A stretch of DNA of 64,000 nucleotides, taken from positions 1,426,001-1,490,000 of the forward strand of contig NZ_CP076853.1 of the NCBI RefSeq assembly GCF_018987265.1. Reading direction: 5' to 3'. The stretch is from Rhizobium sp. WYJ-E13. GTDB taxonomy: Bacteria > Pseudomonadota > Alphaproteobacteria > Rhizobiales > Rhizobiaceae. This document shows positions 43,531 to 52,284 of this stretch, one piece after another (the first letter of the stretch is position 1; each line of letters opens with the position of its first letter). A program made the translations under genes and the position numbers. Below the pieces are notes generated by a model, which saw nothing but the letters and a program-made list of their open reading frames with translations, made no database searches and was not told the origin of the DNA.

Positions 43531-44750
43531 ACCTTCTACCCGTCGCCGAGGCCCAGAACCGCCTACTCTCCCGCGCAAAGCCCGTCACGGCCTCCGAAAC
43601 TCTGTCGCTCGCTGAGGCTGAAGGGCGCGTGCTTGCCGTCGATCTGACGGCAGGTCTGACCCAGCCGCCCTTCAATGCATCTGCCATGGATGGTTACGCG
43701 TTGCGCCGCGAAGATGCGCCGGAGCCAGGCGCCGTGCTGAAAGTCATCGGCACGTCTTCCGCCGGCCACGGCTTCGAGGGAAGCATCGGCCGCGGCGAGG
43801 CCGTCCGCATCTTCACCGGCGCGCCCATCCCCGCGGGCGCCGATAGCGTGCTGCTGCAGGAGGACGCCGAAAGGATCGAAGGCGGCATCCGAACCAAATT
43901 CGCAGTCCGTCAGGGCCAGCATGTGCGCCCCCGCGGCCAGGATTTTGCCGAAGGCGAAGCCGTGCTTACCGCCGGCACCGCTCTCGATTTCTCGCGGTTG
44001 ACGGTCGCTGCCGGCATGAACCGGCCTGACGTCGAGGTGCTGCGCCGTCCGCTGGTCGCAATCCTCGCAACCGGCGATGAATTATTGCCGCCTGGAAGCA
44101 CGCCCGGCCCTTCGCAGATCATCGCGTCAAATACGTTTGGTGTTGCCGCCCTCGCCCACAGAGCCGGCGCCGATGTGCTTGATCTCGGCATCGTGTCTGA
44201 CGACAAGGCCAGGATCACCGCGGCGATCGACAGGGCGCGGGGCGCCAAAGTCGACGTCATCGTCACGCTTGGCGGCGCTTCGGTCGGCGACCACGATCTG
44301 GTGCAGGCCACCTTGATCGAGGCCGGCATGCAGCTCGATTTCTGGCGCATCGCCATGCGCCCCGGTAAGCCGCTGATGGTCGGCAGTTTCGGCGGGACCC
44401 ACGTGCTCGGCCTGCCCGGCAATCCGGTCTCGAGCCTCGTCTGCTCGTTGCTGTTCCTCGAGCCGCTGATCCGCAAGCTCGCCTCCCTGCCCCCGGTGCA
44501 GCGCGAGGCAACGGTGGAAGCCGCGGTTACCCTGCGTGCCAATGACCAGCGGCAGGACTATGTCCGCGCTAGGCTTTCGAAATCCGCTGCCGGCAATTGG
44601 CTGGCCGAACCCTTCGACAAGCAGGATTCATCGATGATGAAGACCTTTGCCCGTTCGGACTGCCTCATCATCCGCCCGCCGCATGCGCCGGAACTGCCGG
44701 CAGGGGCCACCTGCCCGGTCATGCTTCTGCGGCCAGATCTCCTCGCCTGA
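43527..44750 (+). CDS. moeA: Molybdopterin molybdenumtransferase
   Basis: Inserts molybdate into adenylated molybdopterin. 407 residues. M-D-G-Y-A-L-R near 50-56, the MoCF-binding domain with [10 protein letters not shown] and [11 protein letters not shown], and G-L-P-G-N-P-V-S near the C-terminal third. GGAGG at 43518-43522 precedes the ATG. It completes the trpD-trpC-moaC-moeA set, a common order in Rhizobiales, where lexA often follows; here a methyltransferase on the other strand is found instead. Confidence 0.95.
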   Translation: MNLLPVAEAQNRLLSRAKPVTASETLSLAEAEGRVLAVDLTAGLTQPPFNASAMDGYALRREDAPEPGAVLKVIGTSSAGHGFEGSIGRGEAVRIFTGAPIPAGADSVLLQEDAERIEGGIRTKFAVRQGQHVRPRGQDFAEGEAVLTAGTALDFSRLTVAAGMNRPDVEVLRRPLVAILATGDELLPPGSTPGPSQIIASNTFGVAALAHRAGADVLDLGIVSDDKARITAAIDRARGAKVDVIVTLGGASVGDHDLVQATLIEAGMQLDFWRIAMRPGKPLMVGSFGGTHVLGLPGNPVSSLVCSLLFLEPLIRKLASLPPVQREATVEAAVTLRANDQRQDYVRARLSKSAAGNWLAEPFDKQDSSMMKTFARSDCLIIRPPHAPELPAGATCPVMLLRPDLLA

Positions 44751-44874
44751 CATTTCCGGAAGCGACGACAATCCAGAAGCAGAGCTGCGCCAGCACGCTC
44801 GCTCCGAGAATGACGGTTGCCGTCGCAAGGCCTGGATCGCCGCCGCTGCCCGAGCGCGCGCCACGCGATCGCGC

Positions 44875-45537
44875 TTATCTCAAGCGGAAGACCATGCTAT
44901 CGGCGGCCGTACCTTGCGCATTCCCGCCGAAATCCGGCACCGGATATTCTGCAATTTTTTCCAGCGAACCTGCGGGCAGAGGCGCCCTCCCCGGATCGCC
45001 GATGAGCACGTCGATGCCGGCTGCGCGGCAACGTTCAAGGAAAGGCAGCATACGCTCCGCCAGGACATCGTCATAGAAGACATCACCGGCCAGAATCATG
45101 TCGGCGTGAGGTGGTGCGTCGCTGATAATGTCGCCGAGCCGCGTCTCGATCACGACATCGTTCGCCTCGGCATTCAGCCGCGCCGCAACGATCGCCTTTG
45201 CATCGATATCGATAGCCAGAACATGGGCCGCACCACATTTCATGGCCGCGATGGCAACAAGGCCAGAGCCGGTGCCGAGATCGACGACATGCTTGCCCGC
45301 CATCTCTTCGGGATGGTCGAAAAGATAGCGAGCGAGCACCGCCCCACCCGCCCAAGGGTAGGCCCAATAAGGCGGTTCCATATCGGAATCGTCAGCCATT
45401 CCAAGGCGATAGAGGCCGCTCCTCGGTGTCGCAATATGCAGCCTTACGTCAGGTATCGACGGCACGCCCGCAAGCGGCAGATTTGTCTTGATGAAGGTCG
45501 TCAGCTCAGGACGATCATCTGCGGAAGCCGGTCTCAT
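44875..45537 (-). CDS. Class I SAM methyltransferase, ETF-beta/METTL20 type
   Basis: 220 residues from ATG 45537 (a TTG 11 codons earlier is possible). SAM-binding V-V-D-L-G-T-G-S-G-L-V-A-I-A-A and D-I-D near 85-110, and D-M-I-L-A-G-D-V-F-Y-D near 145-155. W-A-Y-P-W-A-G-G lies before the core. This arrangement matches the METTL20/Nnt1-like group; an Agrobacterium member methylates lysines of electron-transfer flavoprotein beta. That activity is a plausible but unproven role here. Confidence 0.75.
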   Translation of the reverse strand: MRPASADDRPELTTFIKTNLPLAGVPSIPDVRLHIATPRSGLYRLGMADDSDMEPPYWAYPWAGGAVLARYLFDHPEEMAGKHVVDLGTGSGLVAIAAMKCGAAHVLAIDIDAKAIVAARLNAEANDVVIETRLGDIISDAPPHADMILAGDVFYDDVLAERMLPFLERCRAAGIDVLIGDPGRAPLPAGSLEKIAEYPVPDFGGNAQGTAADSMVFRLR

Positions 45538-45704
45538 CTGGTGTCGATTGCCCTCGTTGCGACAGGCCACCTGGCCTTGAGCCGGGGCATAATACCTCGC
45601 TGGACCTTTGTATAGTTATGGAGCTTCACGTCTCGGCGTAACTTTCCTCCAGCGATCCCTTGGGGACATCGCCCCCCTTTTCCTAGAAGCCGGAGGACTC
45701 CATT

Positions 45705-46487
45705 ATGCAACCGATCACCAGACGCTCATTCTCGGCCGCGCTTGTTGCAGGGGCCGCACTCAGCATGTTTCCGGCTGCCGGCCGGGCCGCCACCGTCGTC
45801 AAGGCGAAGAATGTCGTTCTCGTCCATGGCGCCTATGCCGATGCATCCTGCTGGCTGGATGTCATCCCTCATCTCCAGGCCGCTGGCCTCAATGTCATGG
45901 CCGTGCAGAACCCCCTCACTTCCTTTGCTGACGATGTCGAAGCCACCAAGCGTATCCTGGCGCTGATGGACGGCCCGACTGTGCTCGCCGGCCACTCCTA
46001 TTCCGGCATGCTCGTCACCGAAGCCGGTGTCGATCCGAAGGTGACGGCACTCGTCTATATCGCTGCCCGCGCGCCTGACGCCGGCGAGGATTATACCGCG
46101 CTCGCCAAGCAGTATCCAACGCCGCCTGCCAGCGCCGGCCTCGTTCACGCCGCCGGTTATGCCCAGTTGAGTGAGGAGGCTTTCGTAAGGGATTTCGCCG
46201 GCGATCTGCCGGTTGCCCGCGCCAAGGCGCTCTATGCCGTGCAGGGCCGCATTTCAGATACGCTGTTCACTGCCAAGACAACAGTCGCTGCCTGGCGCTC
46301 CAAGCCATCCTGGTACGCGGTTTCGAAGAATGACCGCACCATCAATCCCGATCTCGAACGCTTCATGGCGAAGCGCATGAACGCGACGACGATCGAACTC
46401 GACGCCAGCCACGTTTCGCTGATTTCCCAGCCGCGCGCCGTCGCCGATCTCATCCTCGCAGCAGCCGGTTCCAGCGAACATAGCTGA
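45705..46487 (+). CDS. Exported alpha/beta hydrolase
   Basis: 260 residues. The N-terminus M-Q-P-I-T-R-R-S-F-S-A-A-L-V-A-G is Tat-like (R-R-S-F), ending near G-R-A-A. The core has V-L-V-H-G-A-Y-A-D-A-S-C-W (oxyanion region), nucleophile Ser in A-G-H-S-Y-S-G and a catalytic His in L-D-A-S-H-V-S. It resembles esterase/salicylate-esterase-like hydrolases acting on small esters. GGAGG precedes the start. It stands alone between divergent and convergent neighbours. Confidence 0.83.
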   Translation: MQPITRRSFSAALVAGAALSMFPAAGRAATVVKAKNVVLVHGAYADASCWLDVIPHLQAAGLNVMAVQNPLTSFADDVEATKRILALMDGPTVLAGHSYSGMLVTEAGVDPKVTALVYIAARAPDAGEDYTALAKQYPTPPASAGLVHAAGYAQLSEEAFVRDFAGDLPVARAKALYAVQGRISDTLFTAKTTVAAWRSKPSWYAVSKNDRTINPDLERFMAKRMNATTIELDASHVSLISQPRAVADLILAAAGSSEHS

Positions 46488-46540
46488 GACTTTCGCTGCC
46501 TACCGGCCGCATCGCCTTACCGGTGCGGTCGGCGACCGCC

Positions 46541-48451
46541 TCAGCGGTCTTTCTTCTTGGCGAATTTGCCCCTGCCGCCATCGAATTTGGCGCCGTCGGA
46601 CCTGTTGCCGCCTTCGAACTTGTTCTTGCCGCCTTCGAATTTCGGTTTGGCCGGTTTCTTCGTCCAGGGCTTGTCGTCCTGACGTTCCGCACCTGCGGGC
46701 CTGTCCTTGCCGAACTTGCCCTTCGGCTTGTCGCCACGGAACCGATCATCGCCCTGCTCTTCGAAGGACTTCTTCGCATAGGCAGGCTTGGCCGGCTTGC
46801 TGAAGTCGGGCGTACCGTTCAGCCTGACGACGCGGATGCCGCGCTCCATCGTCTTGTTCGGGCCGAGAGTGCCGAGGAAACTGTCGGCGCTGTCGGCGGC
46901 GATTTCCACGAAGGTCTCGTCCGGCTGCATCTTGATCGCACCGATCTCGCGCTTGGTGAGATTGCCGTTGCGGCAGAGCATCGGGATCAGCCAGCGCGGT
47001 TCGGCATTCTGCTTGCGGCCGACGGAGACGGAGAACCAGACACTCGGGCCGAAATCGTCACGCGGTCCCTTCTGCGCCGGCGCGAATTCGCGCGGTTCGC
47101 CATTGTCGCGGCGCTTGCGGGCGCGGTCGTCCTGTACTGAAACCTCGATCAGGTCTTCCGGTGCCGACTGGTTGGCGCGATAAAGGCGCACGAAAGCGGC
47201 AGCAAGTGCCTCGGCGCCGTGGCTTTCGATGAGCTTCTGCACCAGCCCCTGCTCTTCGTCCTGCGGCTTGTCGGCAAAGATCGGATCGGCGAGCAACCGC
47301 TCGTCGTCACGCTCCGTTACTTCCTCGACGGAGGGCGGCCGTGCCCAGGTGGCGGCGATACCGGCATTGTCGAGCAGCCGTTCGGCCTTGCGGCGCACGT
47401 TGAGCGGCACGATGAGCGCGCTGACGCCCTTGCGTCCTGCGCGACCCGTTCGGCCGCTGCGATGCAGCAGCGTTTCCGGATTGGTCGGCAGATCGGCATG
47501 CACGACGAGGTCGAGGCCCGGCAGGTCGATGCCGCGGGCTGCAACGTCGGTCGCGATGCAGACGCGCGCACGTCCGTCGCGCATCGCCTGCAGCGCATGG
47601 CTGCGCTCGTTCTGCGTCAGTTCGCCGGAGAGAGCGACGACATTGAAATTGCGGTTGTGGAACCGGGCCGTCAGGTGATTGACGGCCGCGCGCGTCGAAC
47701 AAAAGACGATCGCATTGCGCGCCTCGTAGTAGCGCAGCACGTTTATAATAGCGTTTTCGCGGTCAGCAGGTGAAACGACGAGCGCGCGATATTCAATATC
47801 GATATGTTGCTTTTCTTCCGCCTGCGTGCTGATGCGCACCGCATTGCGCTGATAGCTCTTCGCGAGCTTGGCGATGGCAGCAGGCACGGTCGCGGAGAAC
47901 ATCAGCGTGCGGCGCTCGTCCGGTGCCGATTCAAGGATGAATTCCAGATCTTCGCGGAAGCCGAGATCGAGCATCTCGTCCGCCTCATCCAGCACCGCCG
48001 CCTTGAGTTCGCTCATATCCAGAGCGTTGCGGCGGATGTGGTCGCAGAGACGTCCCGGCGTGCCGACGACGATATGTGCGCCACGCTCCAGCGCACGACG
48101 CTCGCTACGGATATCCATGCCGCCGACACAGCTCGCGATGACGGCGCCTGTCATTTCGTAAAGCCATTCCAGCTCGCGCTTCACTTGCAGCGCCAGTTCG
48201 CGCGTCGGCGCGATGACGAGGGCAACCGGAGCAGCGGCGGGGCCAAACCGCTCCGCGCTTCCAAGAAGTGTAGGGGCGAGTGCAAGCCCGAATGCGACGG
48301 TCTTGCCCGAGCCGGTCTGTGCGGAAACGAGGGCGTCCGATGTAACGAGCGCCGGATCGAGCATCGCCTTCTGGACGGGGGTGAGCTCGGTATAGCCGCG
48401 CTTCTGCAACGCCTTGGCGATCGCCGGAGAGACGCCGTTATAGTCAGTCAT
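46541..48451 (-). CDS. DEAD-box ATP-dependent RNA helicase
   Basis: 636 residues from ATG 48451. Motifs: Q-T-G-S-G-K-T (I), P-T-R-E-L (Ia), T-P-G-R-L (Ib), D-E-A-D-E-M (II), S-A-T (III) and H-R-S-G-R-T-G-R (VI). A DbpA-type RNA-binding domain (about 480-555) and a long basic Lys/Gly/Phe-rich tail follow. Such helicases help ribosome assembly and cold adaptation. The tail is of low complexity (K-F-E-G-G-K-N-K-F repeats). It is closest to DeaD/CsdA or DbpA in architecture, but I do not assign a symbol. Confidence 0.92.
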   Translation of the reverse strand: MTDYNGVSPAIAKALQKRGYTELTPVQKAMLDPALVTSDALVSAQTGSGKTVAFGLALAPTLLGSAERFGPAAAPVALVIAPTRELALQVKRELEWLYEMTGAVIASCVGGMDIRSERRALERGAHIVVGTPGRLCDHIRRNALDMSELKAAVLDEADEMLDLGFREDLEFILESAPDERRTLMFSATVPAAIAKLAKSYQRNAVRISTQAEEKQHIDIEYRALVVSPADRENAIINVLRYYEARNAIVFCSTRAAVNHLTARFHNRNFNVVALSGELTQNERSHALQAMRDGRARVCIATDVAARGIDLPGLDLVVHADLPTNPETLLHRSGRTGRAGRKGVSALIVPLNVRRKAERLLDNAGIAATWARPPSVEEVTERDDERLLADPIFADKPQDEEQGLVQKLIESHGAEALAAAFVRLYRANQSAPEDLIEVSVQDDRARKRRDNGEPREFAPAQKGPRDDFGPSVWFSVSVGRKQNAEPRWLIPMLCRNGNLTKREIGAIKMQPDETFVEIAADSADSFLGTLGPNKTMERGIRVVRLNGTPDFSKPAKPAYAKKSFEEQGDDRFRGDKPKGKFGKDRPAGAERQDDKPWTKKPAKPKFEGGKNKFEGGNRSDGAKFDGGRGKFAKKKDR

Positions 48452-48550
48452 TTTATTCGATCTTTCGGAGCTGTCAGGCGCGTAACGCACCGTAGCCGGA
48501 ATCGTCCGGCCGAAGAGTTGGGCCGTTCCTACTCGCTCCGGCTGCGAATG

Positions 48551-50407
48551 TCAAAGTGTCTCGCCGCGCCATGTGTAGATGGCGATGCTGCCGGAGCGCC
48601 CGCGAAGCTTCGTCTCGACCGGTCCGGTCAACCGCCCCGCCTGCGACGGAACGGCATCCGGACCGGCGGCGTCGAGCAGGCTGGCACTGAGTGCAAGCTC
48701 TGCCCCGCGGCTCGCCGCCACCTCCATGAGCCGTTGGGCGACATTAACGGTATCGCCCGTTGCGGTGATCTGCTGGCGGTCGCCGCTGCCGAGACGAGAT
48801 GCGACGATCGGGCCGCAATGGGCACCGAGCTTGAAGCCTATCTTCCTGCGGCGAAGCTCCGGATGGCCTGCAAGGAAGAGGCGCGTGCGGTCGGCAAGCC
48901 TAACGGCGCAGGCTGCTGCCCGCGCCGCATCGTCGGCCGCCGGTTCCGGCAGCCCGAAGAGGATCATGGCGCCGTCGCCCATGAAGCTGGTGATCGCCCC
49001 GCCAAGCAGCCGCACTTCCTCGTCGATGAGTTCGAAGAAGCTGCTGAGGATTTCCCGCACTGCGGCCGGTCCGACGGCTTCGCTGAGACCGGTGAAACCC
49101 GAAAGGTCGATGAAGACGACGGAAGCATTCTGACGCACCGGCTCGGCCAGAAACGCCGGGTCGCGCGCCAGCCACTCGCCCAGGCCCGGCGCTTCGATGC
49201 GTTGCAGCCGCTCGGACTGATCGGCGAAGTGCCGCGCACGGCCGCGGTCGCGCCAGAGTTCTGCGGCACCGAAAATAACTGCGGGTGGGAGGGCGGCCGC
49301 AATCGGCAATGCAGCACTCAGCCAGTAGCCGTTCGCGAAGGCTGCAAGGTTGAGCATCGCCCACACAATGACCGCTAGGCTGATGATGACGAAGCCGAGG
49401 GCACTGCGGCTCCATGCGACCAGTGCGACGAGAAGAACAGGCAAGGCTATCGCAATGCCGGCATCTGCCTGCCGTGTCCTGCTGTCGCGCACCATGCCAT
49501 CGCCTGCTATCAGATGCGTGATTGCCGTCGACATGACTTCGACACCCGGCAGGATGGGATCGAACGGCGTGGGGAAGACATCGCCGCCGCCGGTCACGGT
49601 CGCGCCGATCACCACTACCTTGCCGGTGATGGCATCCGCCGGCAGCTTGCCATCAAGCGCATCGGCAGCGCTGAAGGTGCTGATGCTGCCTGCGGGACCA
49701 TAGAAAGTCAGCGGCAGGCGCTGGCCCGTATCCGTTGGAATGCGGCGGGCGCCGAGCCGGATGCCATCCTTTTCGATCAATGGTTCCGCACCGAGCGCAA
49801 TCGAGGCGACCCGGAGTGGAAAGGCCGCATCCAGACGATCGGCGGCGCGAGAAAACAGCGGAACGAATCGCGGCACGCCGCTCTGGTCCGTCGCCACATT
49901 GACGATGCCAAGCGTTGCAGCCTCTGCGAAGCGTGGCTGCGGCAGCAGAAGCTGCTGCGCTTCGGGGACCGCGGCAAGCGGATCTTCCGCGTTTCTCGTC
50001 ACCGCCTGGAGACTTTGCGGAAAGGTCGCAGCACCGGCGATGATGCTCGGCGTTGCCTTGAGGGCCGTTTCAAGCGCGGCATCGCCCTCCTGCGTACCGG
50101 GATCGACAAGCAGGATATCGAGCGCCAGTGCCCTCGGCTTCAATGCTCCGATGGACGTCACGAGCTGCGCAAGCATCTCCCGCTTGAGCGGATAGCCATG
50201 CGCTGCGGCTGTACGGTCATCGATTGCGATAATGGAAACGAGACCGGGCGGAGGCCGGACGCCAACGATCGTGCTGCGCAGATCGGCAAGCGTGGCCTCC
50301 ATCCGCTCCATGAGGCCGGAGTCCGACTGCAGATGAAAATAGCCGAGTACCGCGCCCCACAGACCGGCGAGCAGCAGCGCGAACACGGTCTGGAGGCGAT
50401 GGTTCAT
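48551..50407 (-). CDS. CHASE2-domain adenylate/guanylate cyclase
   Basis: 618 residues. N-terminal membrane helix (about 8-25), extracytoplasmic CHASE2 sensor (about 40-300, with A-I-D-D-R-T and I-G-A-T-V-T-G-G-G-D-V-F), three transmembrane helices (about 310-385) and a C-terminal class III cyclase domain. Metal Asp residues are in V-F-I-D-L-S-G-F-T and S-F-M-G-D-G-A, and the Asn/Arg pair in T-V-N-V-A-Q-R. The catalytic site looks intact, so it probably makes cAMP (or cGMP). It follows the FecR-domain gene by 8 bases. Confidence 0.92.
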   Translation of the reverse strand: MNHRLQTVFALLLAGLWGAVLGYFHLQSDSGLMERMEATLADLRSTIVGVRPPPGLVSIIAIDDRTAAAHGYPLKREMLAQLVTSIGALKPRALALDILLVDPGTQEGDAALETALKATPSIIAGAATFPQSLQAVTRNAEDPLAAVPEAQQLLLPQPRFAEAATLGIVNVATDQSGVPRFVPLFSRAADRLDAAFPLRVASIALGAEPLIEKDGIRLGARRIPTDTGQRLPLTFYGPAGSISTFSAADALDGKLPADAITGKVVVIGATVTGGGDVFPTPFDPILPGVEVMSTAITHLIAGDGMVRDSRTRQADAGIAIALPVLLVALVAWSRSALGFVIISLAVIVWAMLNLAAFANGYWLSAALPIAAALPPAVIFGAAELWRDRGRARHFADQSERLQRIEAPGLGEWLARDPAFLAEPVRQNASVVFIDLSGFTGLSEAVGPAAVREILSSFFELIDEEVRLLGGAITSFMGDGAMILFGLPEPAADDAARAAACAVRLADRTRLFLAGHPELRRRKIGFKLGAHCGPIVASRLGSGDRQQITATGDTVNVAQRLMEVAASRGAELALSASLLDAAGPDAVPSQAGRLTGPVETKLRGRSGSIAIYTWRGETL

Positions 50408-50415
50408 GAGACGAC

Positions 50416-50943
50416 TTATTGACCGAGGCGTGAAAGAAGGGCCGCGACGCGCGGCGCCGGCCACGTGCGGACGGTGAGCGTGGCGGTTCCGCGCGTGACA
50501 TCCACACCTTCACCCGGTCCAAGTGTGACCGCCGGCCCGGCCGGACGGCGCACGCCGACACGGCCGCGTGTAACCAGCACGGAGGTGGTGCCGTCTTTGA
50601 CATCAACGGCCCATTGCGTACCGCGGACGGCCGCGATCGCCTGAGGCGTCACGACCTGGAAGCCGCCACGGTGCTGGCTGCTGTCCACGTCGATAAGGGC
50701 AGACTTGCTGCGCAGCGACAAGGAATCCGGGCTGCCGTCGCGATTGCGATCGGTGAGTCTGAAGGATGCCCCGCGTTCGGCGGTGATATTGACGCCGCCC
50801 GGACAACGGAAGATCTGGTTGCCGTTTGAAGCGCGCGAAATCGCACAGCCGGCAGACTGGGCATAAGCTGCGCCATCAGGCAGGAGGCAGATGATCAGCA
50901 CAGCGGAAAACAGGCTGCGGGAGATTGCTGACATGGCTTTCAT
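50416..50943 (-). CDS. FecR-domain periplasmic protein
   Basis: 175 residues from ATG 50943. Signal peptide about 1-29 (ending A-Y-A-Q-S-A). The FecR fold is seen in V-V-T-P-Q-A-I-A-A-V-R-G-T-Q-W-A-V-D-V and V-L-V-T-R-G-R-V-G-V-R. The cytosolic half of sigma-regulator FecR is missing, so it is not a classical anti-sigma factor. Position 8 bases before the CHASE2 cyclase gene makes a two-gene unit in which this protein could present a ligand or structural element to the CHASE2 sensor. Confidence 0.85.
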   Translation of the reverse strand: MKAMSAISRSLFSAVLIICLLPDGAAYAQSAGCAISRASNGNQIFRCPGGVNITAERGASFRLTDRNRDGSPDSLSLRSKSALIDVDSSQHRGGFQVVTPQAIAAVRGTQWAVDVKDGTTSVLVTRGRVGVRRPAGPAVTLGPGEGVDVTRGTATLTVRTWPAPRVAALLSRLGQ

Positions 50944-51060
50944 GATCCGCCCCTCGTCACTCGCCGGCACATTCGCGAACGCGCCGGTCGGCCCATACTA
51001 GCTGAATTCGTCGGTTTCCCTATGCAAAAACGTGAACCTGCGCAAGCCATTCGGAAACAC

Positions 51061-52200
51061 TCAGCGTTCGCCCGGCGAAGGCCCTACATAGCGGGCACGC
51101 GGGCGGATCAGATGGCCGCTTTCGATCTGCTCCGTCGCATGCGCCAGCCAGCCGGCCGTGCGCGCCAGCGCAAAGATGATGATTGGTGCCTCCTCAGGCA
51201 GGTTGAAGGCTGCTGTCATGGCGGTAAGCGCGAAATCGACATTGACCTTCTCGCCCACCATTTCTTCGCCGGCCATCTGCACATCGCGAAAGACCGGCGG
51301 CACGTCGAAAGAGGAGAGCAGCACGCCCGCCCGCACATCGCCATCGGGGTAAAGCGGGTGCCCGAAGGCGACAGGCTTACCTCCCCGTAGCAGCAGGTGG
51401 CGGATCGCATGCTCCGCCCCAGCGCCGGATGCTGCCTTGGCAAGGGCATCGACGCTTCGCCATGCCGAACCATGCAATGGTCCTGTCAGCGTTGCGAGAC
51501 CCGAGAGCACTGCGGCAGAAAGTGCTGCCCCCGTCGAAACCGTGACGCGGACGGCGAAAGCAGAGGCATTGAGCTCATGATCGGCGAGCATGACAAGCGC
51601 TCGCCTGAGGCAATCGGCAGCCTCCGGCCTGCCCCAGCATGCAGCAAGACGGTGATGCAGCGGATGATCCGCCGATCCCGGCGCTAGCGCATCGGCGACG
51701 GTTGAAAGCACGCTGCATGCTTCCATCTGCAAGGCCGGGCGTGCACGTCCGAGAGACGGTAGATCGGCGCTTACCCGCCCCGCCAGCGCCAGCAGCGCGG
51801 CTTGAATGGAGGGCGATGCCGGCCCAGGGGCAGAGGCCGGTACGCAGGCGAAACTCTCCGCATTACACAGTAGCAGCGCCGTCTCCTCCAACGTCGCATG
51901 GGCTGAAAGCTCTGCCGCATCCTGCCCCCGATAGAGCAATCGTCCTGCGGCGATGGTCGAGATTGACGATGTCAGTACCGGATCGCCCCAGCGGATTGCT
52001 TCGGCGGCGACCGTCTCGCTCTTGCGCCTGCCGGCGTGGCGCTCGGCAAGCCGTTTGACATCGCTTTCCCGATAGAGGCTGCGGCGTGGATCGGTGGGGT
52101 CGGCCTTGGCGCGGATTCGCCCACGGCTGACATTGGCATAAAGCGTCTGCGGCTTGGTGCCGAGTTCGGCCAGCGCTTCCTCCGCTGTCAGCCAGCTCAT
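51061..52200 (-). CDS. HTH-fused citrate-synthase-family protein
   Basis: 379 residues. Residues 1-60 are a MerR/excisionase-like helix-turn-helix: T-A-E-E-A-L-A-E-L-G-T-K-P-Q-T-L-Y-A-N-V and S-L-Y-R-E-S-D-V-K-R-L. The rest is citrate synthase fold, with candidate active residues H in G-P-L-H-G-S-A, H in F-G-H-P-L-Y-P and D in V-N-V-D-F-A-L. The usual Arg after the second His (G-H-R-V-Y) is Pro, and the region is shorter, so activity is doubtful. Probable role: a regulator sensing a metabolite of the citrate pathway, facing a divergent citrate synthase across an 84-bp gap. Confidence 0.85.
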   Translation of the reverse strand: MSWLTAEEALAELGTKPQTLYANVSRGRIRAKADPTDPRRSLYRESDVKRLAERHAGRRKSETVAAEAIRWGDPVLTSSISTIAAGRLLYRGQDAAELSAHATLEETALLLCNAESFACVPASAPGPASPSIQAALLALAGRVSADLPSLGRARPALQMEACSVLSTVADALAPGSADHPLHHRLAACWGRPEAADCLRRALVMLADHELNASAFAVRVTVSTGAALSAAVLSGLATLTGPLHGSAWRSVDALAKAASGAGAEHAIRHLLLRGGKPVAFGHPLYPDGDVRAGVLLSSFDVPPVFRDVQMAGEEMVGEKVNVDFALTAMTAAFNLPEEAPIIIFALARTAGWLAHATEQIESGHLIRPRARYVGPSPGER

Positions 52201-52284
52201 GTCAGCCTCACATTGATCAATTGCATCAAGATTGACGTCAACTAAAGTAGATTCGATCTTTCATCCGGTAAAGGAGAAACACCT
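52201..52284. promoter_or_regulatory. Divergent promoter with palindromes between citrate-synthase genes
   Basis: 84 bases. TTGACGTCAA (52232-52241) is a perfect palindrome, and TTGAT-N7-ATCAA (52213-52229) an imperfect one. For the rightward gene a possible -35 TTGCAT (52221-52226) and -10 TAAAGT (52243-52248) with 16-base spacer would enclose the first palindrome, as in MerR-type promoters. GGAG lies close to the rightward start. These are candidate operators for the HTH-citrate synthase protein. Confidence 0.5.
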
